DNA of 64,000 bases from Acanthopleura granulata (taxonomy: Eukaryota > Mollusca > Polyplacophora > Chitonida > Chitonidae), in contig JABBOT010000023.1 of assembly GCA_016165875.1 (NCBI GenBank), forward strand, positions 372,001-436,000, read 5' to 3'. The notes below the pieces were generated by a model. That model saw only the letters and a program-made list of their open reading frames with translations. It did not search any database and was not told the DNA's origin. A program made the translations under genes and the position numbers. Position 1 is the stretch's first letter. Each line of letters starts with the position of its first letter. Of the stretch, positions 14,651-24,234 are shown piece by piece.

Positions 14651-15612
14651 AGATAACACGTACAGTAAATTTTCATGCTACTTGTATATGTGATCAGCGC
14701 GAAAAACACTTGACAATATCATGAAAGACTTCCGGTACTGAACGAAACCCAGGTAATTTACCCTAATATTTTTTTCTTGGAAGATCAAAAATTCTATTTG
14801 TTAACCAATAAAAACACAGTACAAGCACATGACCGTGGGAAAATAATGACGCCATACAGAACTTGGAAAAAGACAGGCCCACCATCCTCAACTTCATGAA
14901 TTCCTTTGTTCGCCTTTCAAGAACGGTATGCGGAAAACATCACAAGGCAATTCACCCACATTTAGTCAGAGCATACCAGCTTAGACCAAGTTTTTTTTTT
15001 ATTAAAACCCCAAAGCCATTACAAACGCCATGTCTCTGAAGACAATTCCACCATTTTTTTCAGATTTTTTTCACCAAAATAAATACAGTCAAATACTTTG
15101 ATTGTGTGGTGGATTTTATGGGTACATGTTGATAATGTGTGTCATCGGCGACGTCACATCAATTTTACTTTGGCCGAAAAGCAGAACTTAACTGTCCTGT
15201 AAGCTTTTCCACATACAGGCACACATTTCAGGTATGCGGTTCACAGGAACTTTATTCAGGGCTGAACATAAAGATGTACAAAAATTGTTCCATTTTGGAA
15301 TTTTATTGTCATGAGAACTATCATTCTGTCTCTAAGTGACTGATCCAACTTTCTGGTCTCCAGTTTTTCAATTAGCAGTTGCATGTGCTCGTTTGTCTAA
15401 CGGTTTGTAATTTCACATTTGTCTGAGACAAACAGAGCACGATCCTAGTTTTAATGGAAGATTTCCGGCACAAGTTCTTATCTACCCCGACTACCTGACT
15501 GTCGCAAATGAGGGGCCCAAATTACAAAAATAATTGCACACATTATGACTCAAAGAAATTCTTAAAATGACTTTTCAATCGTTGGCAGTTGTAAACACGA
15601 AGTTTAAGCCTG

Positions 15613-16884
15613 TGTTGGTCGCTGACCCACTTTTCCGATTGTGTAATGGGCGTTCTTCAAGTATTCGACGTTACTCTACCTCTTCACAGTAACCACGTCT
15701 TAAAACTTTCACTGGTTCTTTCTATTTCCCTAAGACATCTCAACATGGGCGTGCTTGAAAATGGGCTTAATGGGGAATCATGCAAGTTGTGCAAACTTCT
15801 GCCATGTTACAGGTCTTCTCGCAGGTCATTTTGGAATCAGGTAAGCATAGGACCTTAAATTTTGAGGTTCATATGCAACAGACTTGAGAATATTTTGCAG
15901 TACTGCTCAACTTTATCAGCAATACACGAACACATTTATCAGATGTTCAACTTAACTTTCTGTGCTACACAGTTCTTTCAGCCGCCTTAGCTCCAGCAGC
16001 AATGTAAATGTACTAGAAACATTGCTCGGAACAATGTCTGTACCAACAGCTGCACTAAACGCCGTTTCAAAGCACGCGCCATTTTGGTCACAATGTTTAC
16101 AATCTTTATCGAAGTCTAACTTGTGCTCTGAACGTATCCTATAGCTAATGACCACTGATTAGCTTGTAAACCAATGTTTTTCAGCACAATAAAAAGCAAT
16201 ACTGGTTTGTAAACGAGCCATTTTGGGTACAGGAGCGCGAATTGAAAAAGGGTTACTTTCGGCTCTGTTGTTGTTTTTCATGATTCCGCGAAATGATATG
16301 GCTGCCAGCGAGAGTTGGTGCTAAACTTTTTGTTATTTCGAGAAGTTAAATCTGTTGTTGAGTGTAAATATTAGTAGCATTGTGTAGAGGAAGTTTTGTG
16401 GAATGTTTCAAATACATTCTTACCGCTGTTGGAGGTGTAGCTGTGAATGGAGCTATGAGGCCACGAGAAGTTGAGAATTTTATAATTCTGCTGTCCACAC
16501 CGCTTTTTTTTTTTTTTTTTGTCGCAAAACTTTCATCATATATTAATCTTGATGACCAGCAAGTTCCAAGGGTCTGGATTACTGGGTTACGAAATGACAG
16601 CGAAATCCGTGACAACACCTTCATTCTGGATGACAATGGCAAGAGTTGTACGATTGGTCCTTAAACTACGCTTTATAAGGACATCATGTATGTTTGAAAG
16701 TGTAAGGGTCATTTAAAAACGTTTCGTAAGTATAATACGCGGCATTTATAAGTAAGAATGCAAGAATCGAACCTTTAGTGGTTGTAGTAATGATGAGGGT
16801 GATGTCATGTGGAAGGGTGACGTCACTTCACTGAGAAATGTCCTTTTCTCAGTGAACATCGGAAAAGTGGGTCAGCGACGAACA
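15613..16884. mobile_element. Non-autonomous DNA transposon with 27-bp TIRs
   Basis: The ends 15613-15639 and 16858-16884 are inverted repeats with 26 of 27 bases identical. The shared core reads GTCGCTGACCCACTTTTCC. Just inside the right TIR lies a second hairpin (about 16,828-16,857, arms TTCACTGAGAAA-like). The 1.27-kb interior includes a T-run near 16,505 and two opposite-strand open frames of about 95 codons (16,346-16,664) with no recognised domain. No clear target duplication was found, so the superfamily is open. Confidence 0.6.
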
Positions 16885-17139
16885 ATAGCTCAACCTATTC
16901 TTTACAAATCCCCCTTTACTTAATATGTCCTATTCGTTAGACTGTGGTTGGTATTTATATCACGTGGTAAACGATATGTCGTCAGTTCATTGAAGAAGTG
17001 GCTTTCAGCATGGCACATCTGAGAATATAATAGATAGCAACCTCAGCTTTACAGCAACCCTTCCTGTTTTAAAAAATATTACCTCCAATCATTTAAAACA
17101 CTAGCCTAAAGCATTAAACATTGCATTAAACATTGTACA

Positions 17140-17666
17140 ACGTCTAACAGAGGTCTGTTTGAAAAACCAGAGTTATTTTCTTATCCGTATCTAGATGCTG
17201 CCTAGTTTTTAAAATCTGTGTGTTCCTCAGTCAGCAATGAATAGCCGAGGGGATCGCACAGTGCAGGAGTTTAAAAACCGATCTGTTAAGCTCGCATCAC
17301 TTGTTTTAGGCAGCCGCCTCACTAAGTACTTGCCCTTCGCTATACACTTTTTTATCATAAATTCTCCGCACTGTGGGAATGTTCGGCTTTTGACCTACCC
17401 TGTGTAACAGCGTGAATCTTGCAGCGAAAAACTCGATATTACGGAGATTACCAGACTCGCTTGACGGCTGACTAAGACATGGGGACAGCGGGAATTTTTA
17501 ACCAAAGCCGATATGGCCCTAACCCAAGCGTTTTAAAACCGATGCGACATGCGATCTCCTCGGGTGATCATTGCTGACTGAGGAATACAGATTTTAAAGG
17601 CTACACAACATCTTAATACGGATGGGGGAATACCCTTGGTTTTTCAATTGGGCCTCCGTTAGACGT
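17140..17666. mobile_element. MITE or fold-back element with ~118-bp TIRs
   Basis: Arms 17140-17258 and 17550-17666 are inverted and about three-quarters identical, with a conserved stretch TTCCTCAGTCAGCAATGA in both. The arms may extend weakly outward to about 17,090 and 17,695. The roughly 290-bp centre has no coding potential. The long arms suggest a fold-back or MITE-type element. Termini and target duplication were not resolved. Confidence 0.6.
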
Positions 17667-18520
17667 GGTATCCGCAGCATAGGCTATTAAAACACTTACC
17701 AGGCACTTGCTGCATCGTTGCGTCGTATTAGTTAACAGTACTAGACGACTTTAAAGTCTCTGTGGTCTTCTGGATTTCGGTTTTGAATTTCCTTTTGTTG
17801 GTGTCTTGGTTGCTACTCTAACAAAACAAGAACTTTCCTGTAAAGCGGTTAATAAACGGTAGGTCACACACTCACTGACTCCCGGGCATTTCTGAAAGTC
17901 AGCCAATCTGCTTATTTCTCAGGGACTAAGCCTCTGTATTCCCTAAACCGTGCACAAGTGCAAAGCGTGTTTGAATGTCGTCATCCCGAACAGAAAGTTA
18001 ACCAATCAAATTGAAGCTACTGTCGATTAACCGACACATTTGCTCTTAACCAGTGGAAAGTTGGCTTATTCTTTTCTGTGGCATATATATAACGCTGTGC
18101 GTCGCCTTACACGAAGAACTTTCTGTCTATGCATGTTGATCGTTTGGCATGAATGAAATAATACTTGAATGAAATGTATGTATCGATGATTTTGACAAGG
18201 ATGTGCATGACAATTGAACAGAAACTAAAGAGTAATTTATTGCTTATCTTGATGGGCGTTGCAAGAAAGTCGGATAAGCGAGTACGTATATGTTGACCTG
18301 TTAGCACACTTTATAGTCGAGAACGAATGGACCGTCCGCCTCCGTGGCGCCGCCGTGAATGTCTTCCGATGTTTATGGATTATTCTGTGTTAGGCTTGGC
18401 ACGAAATAACATTTCCTACTCGTTTCCTTTCAGCTAATTCAGAAATTCTCTTGTACAATGATGTAATTGTTAATAATCATAGGAATTCAAGAAAATTTAA
18501 TTTGAAACTGAAATAGAAAC

Positions 18521-18665
18521 GGCTGGTGGTGTAGTGGTAATAAGAAGCGTTTGCCTTTCAACAGCCAGGGGCGTATGAGATGTGAGTCCATCTCGACCGG
18601 GGACAGGGAATTTGTTACTTTCTCCGTTGTCACTGCTTGTGGGGCAGTCTCAGAGAGGTAATATT
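18521..18665 (+). repeat. tRNA-derived SINE
   Basis: GGCTGGTGGTGTAGTGGTAA matches a tRNA 5' end with an A box. GATGTGAGTCCATCTC stands where the B box would be. A non-tRNA body with CAGTCTCAGAGAGG follows. The spacing is tRNA-like, but the B box and acceptor are decayed. Confidence 0.5.
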
Positions 18666-18802
18666 TTCGCTCTTTTAGTCAGAAAGAAATAATGCGCATT
18701 GTGTTTTTGCGATTTTAGGGACATAATTAAACATTTGTCGCTTTATTCAAACGTGAAAATTTAAAAATTTAAAAATCCTGTAATAAATCGTACAGTGACA
18801 CA

Positions 18803-19215
18803 AGCAGGTTTCCTCATGTACCTAGAGAGGCGCCTTGGTTTCACACAGGATGTACCCCGTTTCCTCATGTACCTGGAGAAGCGCCATGGTTTTACACAGT
18901 ATGTACTCTGTTTCCTCATGTACCTGGAGAAGCGCCATGGTTTTCCGCAGGATGTACTCTGTTTCCTCATGTACCTTCATAAGCGCTATGGTTTTCCGCA
19001 GGAGCTACTCTTTCTCCTCATGTACCTGGAGAAGTGCCATGGTTTCACACAGGATTTTCTCTGTTTCCTCACGTACCTGGAGAGGGACTATTGTTTGACA
19101 CAAGGTCTGCTCTGTTTCCTTCTTATCTGGAGAGGAGCCATGGTTTCACACAGGGTTTACTCTCTTTCCTCCTGTAGAGCGGTCATGGTGTCCCACAGGA
19201 TCTGTTCTTTCCTCA
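18803..19215. repeat. 51-bp minisatellite, about eight copies
   Basis: The unit contains TTTCCTCATGTACCTGGAGA and GCGCCATGGTTT, with period 51 bp. Copies diverge toward the right end. Because 51 is a multiple of three, a 142-codon plus-strand frame with 17-residue repeats stays open. I read that as a by-product of the period, not a gene. Confidence 0.8.
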
Positions 19216-19271
19216 GCTCATAACCGTCGAAATTTAATTGCAGTGTTTGTCATCAATCAAAAGTATACTCG

Positions 19272-19610
19272 GTGACTTAGTGAGTGCTTGGGGTTTGACG
19301 CCGTAATTAGCAATGTTTTAGGTATATGACATCTGGTGTGTGCATATAGAGTGCCTTCTTTTAGCAAGGCGAGATCATGCCACCAAAGCGCTGCCGCCAC
19401 TGGAACATCATGCCAAACACACCAGACATGACACCACACCCAGTCACATTACACTGACACCTGACCGACCAGTTATGTTCCTTGGTCTAACCGCTCAGCG
19501 CCTAACGAAGCAGCAACAAGTAACATTTTTAAAGTCTTGGCTATGACCCCGCCCGGGCTTGAACCTGGATCTCCTGGCCCCCATGTATACTGACCATGCG
19601 TATGAAAATT
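19272..19610 (+). repeat. Dispersed repeat family B, long copy
   Basis: It starts GTGAGTGCTTGGGGTTTGACGC and continues through a TGTGTGCATATAGAGTGCC block. Next comes a block about a CACTGGAACATCATGCC segment and ACACCACACCCAGTCACATT. It ends with CTAACCGCTCAGCGCC and CGCCCGGGCTTGAACC. This is the most complete copy in the window, and the 60.85-kb copy shares its first 100 bases. Confidence 0.65.
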
Positions 19611-20042
19611 AGACATACCGGTACAAGTATGTGTCACATAGGGCACTTCAAACGATACTAGATTATCTTAACTTCATGTGAGCTATCATCAACAAGGCAG
19701 CTGTAGCGGAAAAACAATTCATTTTATCTCGCCTTGTATACGGGAAAACTAGTCAGAGTCAAGTTAAATAGTCATACAATTAACGTCATTGTCATATTTA
19801 ACAATTTTCAAATTGAAGAAAATTCAGATTGTGACAAATGAAGGAGAACCAAAGAAAGTTTAAACTTGTTGATAAATGTCAGGCACACCTCGCTCACTGA
19901 AGGTTAGTTACATAGCCGCAATGGCTAGGCTAGTAGTGACACGTGCACGAGTTTGGAATACAACACATAACACAGTATATATAATACACACTGTAGAAAC
20001 TCATTTCCGCCAACCAGACTGAAAATATTTAGCGTTACAGCA

Positions 20043-20048
20043 CGCGGC
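20043..20048. other. Left target-site duplication (CGCGGC)
   Basis: Six bases before the left TIR read CGCGGC. The six after the right TIR read TGCGGC, a 5 of 6 match. Maverick/Polinton elements make 6-bp target duplications, so the single mismatch is consistent with an old insertion. Confidence 0.7.
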
Positions 20049-20122
20049 AGTAGTATACTAGGGAACTTATAGGTCTCATTCCTATCTTTTAACCTGGGTG
20101 GTACCGTGGTGACGTCATATGA
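20049..20122 (+). repeat. Left terminal inverted repeat
   Basis: Begins AGTAGTATACTA and contains GGTCTCATTCCTATCTTTTA and GGTGGTACCGTGGTGACGTC. It matches the reverse complement of 37309-37382 at 70 of 74 positions; homology stops abruptly after GACGTCATATGA. The terminal AG is typical of Polinton ends. Confidence 0.92.
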
Positions 20123-20433
20123 CGTCAGGCGGTGTACACGTGATCGGGGTTATACAGTGGGGAGGACTATGCCTGCATATAGAGAAATAGGGCTTATCAA
20201 TGGGTTGTGTGTACTGAAATATAGTATACAATATAGTGTTAAATATTACCTTTTAGTTGAGATACAAATTTAAATAATCAGAAAAAAAATATATAGACAT
20301 TAGTAATACATTGAATTGTTTTTCAGTAAGGATGTAAATACGGGTGTTATATGGGGATGGGAGCGGATATAATTTGCTGTCTGTACATGTATGTAAAATC
20401 GCTAGTAAATTGGTTAAGGGAGGTTGAGTGTTG

Positions 20434-20514
20434 GGAGGGCTGATTTTTTGGTTTTACATAAAAAACGGACAAATCACAAACAATAAACGAGACAAACATG
20501 AATCATATATATTG
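20434..20514 (-). repeat. Left subterminal inverted block
   Basis: Read on the minus strand this block (TCTCGTTTATTGTTTGTG, then ATTTGTCCGTTTT, then ATCAGCCCTCC) is a diverged copy of 34143-34225 on the plus strand. Weaker similarity continues outward to a CTCTATATG...GTCCT...ACTGTAT...ACCCCG stretch (left 20,140-20,195; right about 34,335-34,375). The two arms of the element are therefore related beyond the 74-bp TIR. The stretch 20,123-20,433 has no gene. Confidence 0.65.
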
Positions 20515-20549
20515 TGCTAAGATGTGAAAGTTCTTTCGGTAGAATGGGT

Positions 20550-20565
20550 CGCCTTGAAAAAGGCG
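20550..20565 (-). terminator. Histone-type 3' stem-loop (left arm, ORF a)
   Basis: On the minus strand: CGCCTT stem, TTTC loop, AAGGCG stem, preceded by CCCAAA and followed by ACCCA. About 10 bases further is ACCGAAAGAA, resembling the purine-rich histone downstream element that pairs with U7 snRNA. It sits 30 nt after the stop of the leftward ORF at 20596-20805, the normal spacing in replication-dependent histone mRNAs. Confidence 0.6.
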
Positions 20566-20595
20566 TTTGGGATGGCTTTTTCCGCCATGGCCTGG

Positions 20596-20805
20596 TCACT
20601 CTCCGCCTCCGGTCCGGGAATGAAAGATGACGGTTGGTGTTGCTCGTGCATCCAGCCTCCCCACTGCTTGCACGAACCGCTCCCACGCAGCCCTCCTCTG
20701 TCTCCGAGCGGTGAGATGGTGGTAGGTGATATTACCCTTTAGATAGGAACGCCGTGTCCAGTCGTACCAAGGCCTACTCCGCCGATGCACGTTACTCATC
20801 TCCAT
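20596..20805 (-). CDS. Small basic arm protein (unknown function)
   Basis: About 69 residues, starting MEMSNVHRRSRPWYDWTRR. It is rich in Arg and has a C-proximal AAWERFVQAV helix. That helix resembles DAWERLLQPA in the rightward ORF at 33.6 kb and an FWEQWRTVQAV segment in the frame at 21.0-21.2 kb, so I group these as one arm-encoded family. The start at 20805 was chosen because a repeated promoter module (GCTCTCT, CCGC, TTTTTGGCG) lies immediately upstream and the histone-type stem-loop lies 30 nt downstream. An upstream ATG at 20856 would fall inside the promoter module. No known domain recognised. It may be an accessory or early protein. Confidence 0.45.
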   Translation of the reverse strand: MEMSNVHRRSRPWYDWTRRSYLKGNITYHHLTARRQRRAAWERFVQAVGRLDARATPTVIFHSRTGGGE

Positions 20806-20834
20806 TGTGAGAGAGGAATATGAAAAATAGTCCG

Positions 20835-20890
20835 GTAAGGTTTGGAAGGGCGCCAAAAAGCGCGGCGGTTGGAGAGAGCAATTTCAGAAA
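20835..20890 (-). promoter_or_regulatory. Arm promoter module, left copy
   Basis: On the minus strand: GAAATTGCTCTCTCCAACCG, then CGCGCTTTTTGGCGCCC, then CAAACCTTACC. The same order appears on the plus strand at 33,513-33,570 and 34,785-34,850. In the 33.5-kb copy the module is followed by a TATAAAAG box. Here the TATA position is occupied by a weaker ATTTTTCATAT sequence. Confidence 0.5.
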
Positions 20891-20954
20891 CGATGCATAC
20901 ATAACTCATATATCATGCTCAGATTTTGAAAGTTTCCTTCGAGAAGGCTTGGTT

Positions 20955-20970
20955 AGTCCTAAAAAGGACC
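20955..20970 (-). terminator. Histone-type 3' stem-loop (left arm, ORF b)
   Basis: On the minus strand: GGTCCT stem, TTTT loop, AGGACT stem (one G:U at the base), flanked by AACAAC and AACCAAG. A purine-rich CTCGAAGGAAAC follows. It lies 15 nt after the stop of the leftward frame ending at 20985. Confidence 0.5.
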
Positions 20971-20984
20971 GTTGTTCTGCCCAG

Positions 20985-21321
20985 CTAACCTCCCGTAAGC
21001 TTCTCCTCAGCGTGAGGGTGAATCTGCTGCTGGTTCTCCTGGGGAGGCTGGTCATGTTGGTTGGAGTGTTGTTGGGGCTTGCCTCCTACAGCCCTCCTCC
21101 ATCCCGGCCATCCAACTAGCCAGATATAGTGGGGTGGCTCTTCCCTTCCGTCACATACGGCTTGCACAGTGCGCCACTGCTCCCAAAAAACCTGCTCACA
21201 CCTTTTACCCCTGTCGTTTAGCCATGGCGATTAATTCCGCATGAATACGGAGCGCAGCCTCATATCTTTCGTACGCCACGACGTACTCTATCATTAGTCT
21301 TCTGACGAAGCCGTCGCTCAT
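20985..21321 (-). pseudogene. Arm helical protein, frameshifted
   Basis: Starts at 21321 with MSDGFVRRLMIEYVVAYERY, an amphipathic helix, and hits a stop at 21205. Coding character resumes in another frame at about the same place and runs to 20985. It has an FWEQWRTVQAV helix and then a Gln/His/Pro-rich tail. One indel near 21,205 explains the break. A TATAAAAG box (21372-21379 on the minus strand) lies about 55 nt upstream of the ATG, and a histone-type stem-loop follows the stop. The protein resembles the ORFs at 33.6 and perhaps 35.1 kb. Function unknown. Confidence 0.45.
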
Positions 21322-21371
21322 TTTTTTCCCAAATGTCGAGTGATTGGTTCAGTACCACTTGAACGGTGTTG

Positions 21372-21379
21372 CTTTTATA
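21372..21379 (-). promoter_or_regulatory. TATA box of leftward arm gene
   Basis: TATAAAAG on the minus strand, about 50 nt before the ATG at 21321. It is preceded (further upstream) by GGCGCACTTTC, like the TTTTTGGCGCG of the 33.5-kb promoter module. Confidence 0.5.
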
Positions 21380-21534
21380 TGATTCGTGCGGATTCTGCTA
21401 TTTTTAGAAAGTGCGCCAGCCAGCCAGCGCGGACCGAACGGAAAACCGTTACAAGCATCACACCGCCATCTGTCGGGATTCCCCGTCTGTGGGGAACCCC
21501 CATTTTGTGACAGTTGTTTTTGGCATTATGTCAA

Positions 21535-21542
21535 ATTTGCAT
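21535..21542 (+). promoter_or_regulatory. Octamer motif ATTTGCAT
   Basis: A perfect octamer lies in the divergent region between the leftward arm gene (ATG 21321) and the rightward PC4-like gene (ATG 21799). Octamers are typical of H2B and snRNA promoters. A direct repeat TTTTTGGCATTAT (about 21,518 and 21,646) lies on either side. The remainder of 21,380-21,670 has no gene. Confidence 0.35.
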
Positions 21543-21673
21543 CTACCTGGTACTATTGCACTTAACTGGTACATCAGGAAATTTCCACGAGTTTTAGCAT
21601 GACGCAAAAAAAAATCGTCCGTATTATGAAAACAATTTGCACCAGTTTTTGGCATTATACCCAAAAATTGTTC

Positions 21674-21681
21674 TATATAAA
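21674..21681 (+). promoter_or_regulatory. TATA box of PC4-like gene
   Basis: TATATAAA, followed about 25 nt later by an initiator-like CACTTCAGCC. The first good ATG is at 21799. Confidence 0.55.
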
Positions 21682-21798
21682 GCCGTTCATTTCCACACTT
21701 CAGCCAGCAGTCTACCTCGGGACGTCACACTGTCAACTACCACAGCCTGCTTACCTGCCTGCCTGCCTACCTGCCTGACTTACTTTCTTTTCCTCATT

Positions 21799-23145
21799 AT
21801 GCCGAGAAGTAAACAGCAGCCATCAACAACAACAACAGCAACTGGCGCAATGAATACTGTTTTAGCTGACAAAGAAGAAGAAGTGGATGTACAGCCCACG
21901 CCTAAGAAGCGTATTAAAGTAGTTCGGCCGGTGAAGAAGATTTTGCTAAAAACCCGTGATATCAATATTTCTGATGGGTATCGTATTCGGGTTGGTGAAG
22001 GTAAAATCACCTTTGTTCAACATGTTAACCAACCTTACGAGCGCAGTATAGCCATTCCAGTGAGCGCCTGGGATGAGTTTGAAAACCTCTTACAATCACA
22101 AACCGCCCGAAGAGTAATCGGGTCTATACCAGAGAGTGAAGATGAATGTGCAATTATCGTAGCGTCAGAACAGCTGTTTCGCTTGAAAGATGGCGTTTTC
22201 TTCAGTTTGTCAAGATATAAGAATCCGCAAACTGGGAAGCCCTGGTGGTATTTGAATATTAAACAGTGGATGCAATACAGCAAGCAGGGGAAATATTATC
22301 CCAGGAAAGGTGGTATCACTTTCCGAGCTGATATGTGGAAACACTTGACCGAGGCCTGCGTATACGAGGGATACTTGGAAAAACGGATGAGGCAGTGTCC
22401 CATACAGCCAATGCATCACCTATCTCCCCACAGCCACCAATGCCTCTCACTGATGAGGAGAACAGCATACTTGATAATTTAATGTGGGGTGTAATGATGC
22501 AGCATATGATCCCTCTTGTCAAGTCAAAGAGGAACAATGTGAAGGCTGCCTCGTGCAGCATCCTAGTCAAAATCGCCAGTGTCTCGAGGCATTACAATAC
22601 ATGGATATGGAAAGTGAAATTGTAGTTGAGCAAGCAGCATTATGTTTGGATGAGACTAAGCTGCTCGAGGATTTTCGAGATTCGGCTAAAGAGGATCAAT
22701 GGAGCGATGATAAAATCCACCGGTATCTAGACAGGTGTGAGGTCCAGAAGCCTAATCCAGATTTTCCCCACATGTTCTTGCAGCGGTTGACAGGGCGAAA
22801 GTGTGAAGGTGACGCAGAGGCGTAAGTAAGTATTCTTTTAAAAAAATATGAAAGTCATTCTTTTTACACTGAGCTATATATATATATGTATAATGTTAAG
22901 TTAATTTTACAGACTAGTGTTTTCCAGGTATATACTATATAAGCTGTGGTGCAAAGTCATGTGACCTTATACTGAATTATGGATATGTATAGTTATTTAT
23001 TTATTTATTTTTTTACAGACCACCTACTTCTTCCCGCAATCGATTTCAATTTAACTCGGATCATGGAGGAAATATCAGCGTGCTTAATTTCGACAATTGT
23101 AAGGGTTTTCATTTGGGCAATATTTCATTTCGATATCAACAGTGA
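21799..23145 (+). pseudogene. PC4-like ssDNA-binding protein, spliced, with RHIM-like tail
   Basis: Start at 21799 (MPRSKQQPS) is preferred over an upstream ATG at 21637 because that lies before the TATA box. Residues 1-45 are a Thr-rich then Lys-rich linker. Residues about 130-186 (KDGVFFSLSRYKN, then WWYLNIKQW, then KGGITFRADMWKHL) have the strand pattern and KKGI...W..L ending of PC4/Sub1 transcription coactivators. Residues 50-97 look like a degenerate first copy. A CEGC...HPSQ...C motif follows, possibly zinc-binding. Two frameshifts (about 22,377 and 22,535) interrupt it. A consensus donor GTAAGT at 22822 and a T-rich acceptor ending at 23018 would add an exon (23019-23145) ending in NCKGFHLGNISF, which resembles a RHIM. 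PC4 identity is fairly confident; splicing and RHIM are inferred. Confidence 0.65.
22822..23018 (+). other. Putative intron in the PC4-like gene
   Basis: Donor GGC/GTAAGTAAG at 22821/22822. Acceptor TTATTTTTTTACAG ends at 23018. The interior is AT-rich with a TA run. Splicing keeps the frame open to a TGA at 23143-23145 and avoids the TAA at 22823. An unspliced frame ending GDAEA is the alternative. Confidence 0.5.
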
Positions 23146-23752
23146 ATACGTATCAGGGGAATGGACGTATGGGGACGGAGAGTACAACAAAACTAAGCCA
23201 TTACATGGAGAATTTATTGAATTTTGAAATTTGGTGACATGTTGTTGTTGTTAACTAATAGTGCTAGTTTTCGCAAGTTCTCGATATTATTTTTCTGTAC
23301 ATACTCTACGATTTGATTTTTGCGATTTGGTGAGGAAAAAAAATGTTATTGCTGTTAACTCATACTTCCAGTTTACGAGTTCTCGATTTATTTTTTCTGT
23401 ACATATCTTGAAGGTTGAATACTATAAAATATCGTTATATTGTTCAGTGCGTTTGTAATGTTCGAGTAAAAAAAATAAAAGAGAAAAAAAGAATTGTGGA
23501 AAAATATGTGTTTGTTTGTTTTATGATGTCGCAGTTTATCTCGATAATCGCTCTTGATCTGATTGATGTTTAGTGTTATTTATCGTGCGCTACAAAAAAG
23601 AATGGTGTTGATTTTGGATTTATTCATAGTCTAGGGGCCTCTGGCTTATGGTGCGAAGAGTATCTCCCTTTGAAACGGGAAAAGGTCTGACTGACGGTCA
23701 GTGGGAGGTAACTCATGCCAAACCTCACTTTAGCAGTTTTTGTACATGTACG
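23146..23752. other. Non-coding spacer in the element
   Basis: AT-rich, with two near-copies of a GTTGTTAACT...TTCTCGATATTATTTTTCTGTACAT-type segment (about 23,240-23,300 and 23,345-23,405). AATAAA occurs at about 23,473, plausibly the poly(A) signal of the PC4-like transcript. No gene seen. Confidence 0.4.
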
Positions 23753-23760
23753 TATAAATA
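23753..23760 (+). promoter_or_regulatory. TATA box upstream of membrane protein
   Basis: TATAAATA about 120 nt before the ATG at 23881; the likely late promoter for the integrase-side genes. Confidence 0.4.
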
Positions 23761-23880
23761 TCGCTAAATATTGAGGCTCTGTACATATGTATACTTTGGT
23801 CGAGGATAGTATAAGACGTATGGTGCTCTACAATATTTCATTATTATTTCACTGGCTACACAGGTGATAAGACGCCTAAG

Positions 23881-24099
23881 ATGAAATCGCAGGTTTTAGG
23901 ATGGAGAGAACTTGTTGATTCAGTAACCAACCTCCAAGGACTACCGAAACTCATGGACTTACAGAGCAAGTCACCCACTAAAACCCCTATAAACCCTGAA
24001 TCAATATCTCTCACGCCCTGGATGCTTTACACATCTCTAGCTGTCTGTATCACTTGCGCTGCTACTTGTTGGTTTTTAGTGAAAATGGGTATAAAATAA
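23881..24099 (+). CDS. Small single-pass membrane protein (unknown)
   Basis: 72 residues. The N-terminal 45 residues are polar (MKSQVLGWRELVDSVTNL). They are followed by a hydrophobic helix from about residue 47 to 68 (WMLYTSLAVCITCAATCWFL) and a short KMGIK end, giving a C-terminal tail anchor. It lies immediately upstream of the basic peptide and integrase and downstream of a TATA box. I do not recognise the family. Small membrane proteins are common accessory or virion proteins in related viruses, but no function can be assigned. Confidence 0.5.
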   Translation: MKSQVLGWRELVDSVTNLQGLPKLMDLQSKSPTKTPINPESISLTPWMLYTSLAVCITCAATCWFLVKMGIK

Positions 24100-24114
24100 A
24101 ACGCGGTGTCCAAT

Positions 24115-24234
24115 ATGACTTACCGCCGAGGAGGAAAGAAGAAAGTTCGATTCCATACGAGGGCAAAGAAGAAGAAGAAAGCAGGCATAACCAAATACAC
24201 ATCATCGGCCGGCTCGGCGACACTACGCTCGTGA
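24115..24234 (+). CDS. Small basic peptide (core-protein-like)
   Basis: 39 residues beginning MTYRRGGKKKVRFHTRAKKK, very rich in Lys and Arg with no acidic residue. It starts 15 nt after the membrane protein stop and overlaps the start of the integrase-like frame. Such peptides resemble adenovirus-type mu/pX core peptides that condense DNA. It could also be a decayed N-terminal piece of a longer protein, since the integrase frame beside it lacks its N-terminus. Confidence 0.4.
   Translation: MTYRRGGKKKVRFHTRAKKKKKAGITKYTSSAGSATLRS

Noticed and set aside
16346..16664. Two opposite-strand frames of about 95 codons
   Set aside because: They include a homopolymer T/A run translated as poly-Phe/poly-Lys and have no transposase motif.
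22979..23227. 82-codon frame starting MDMYSYLFIYFF
   Set aside because: It reads through the T-rich acceptor tract in a different frame from the putative second exon.
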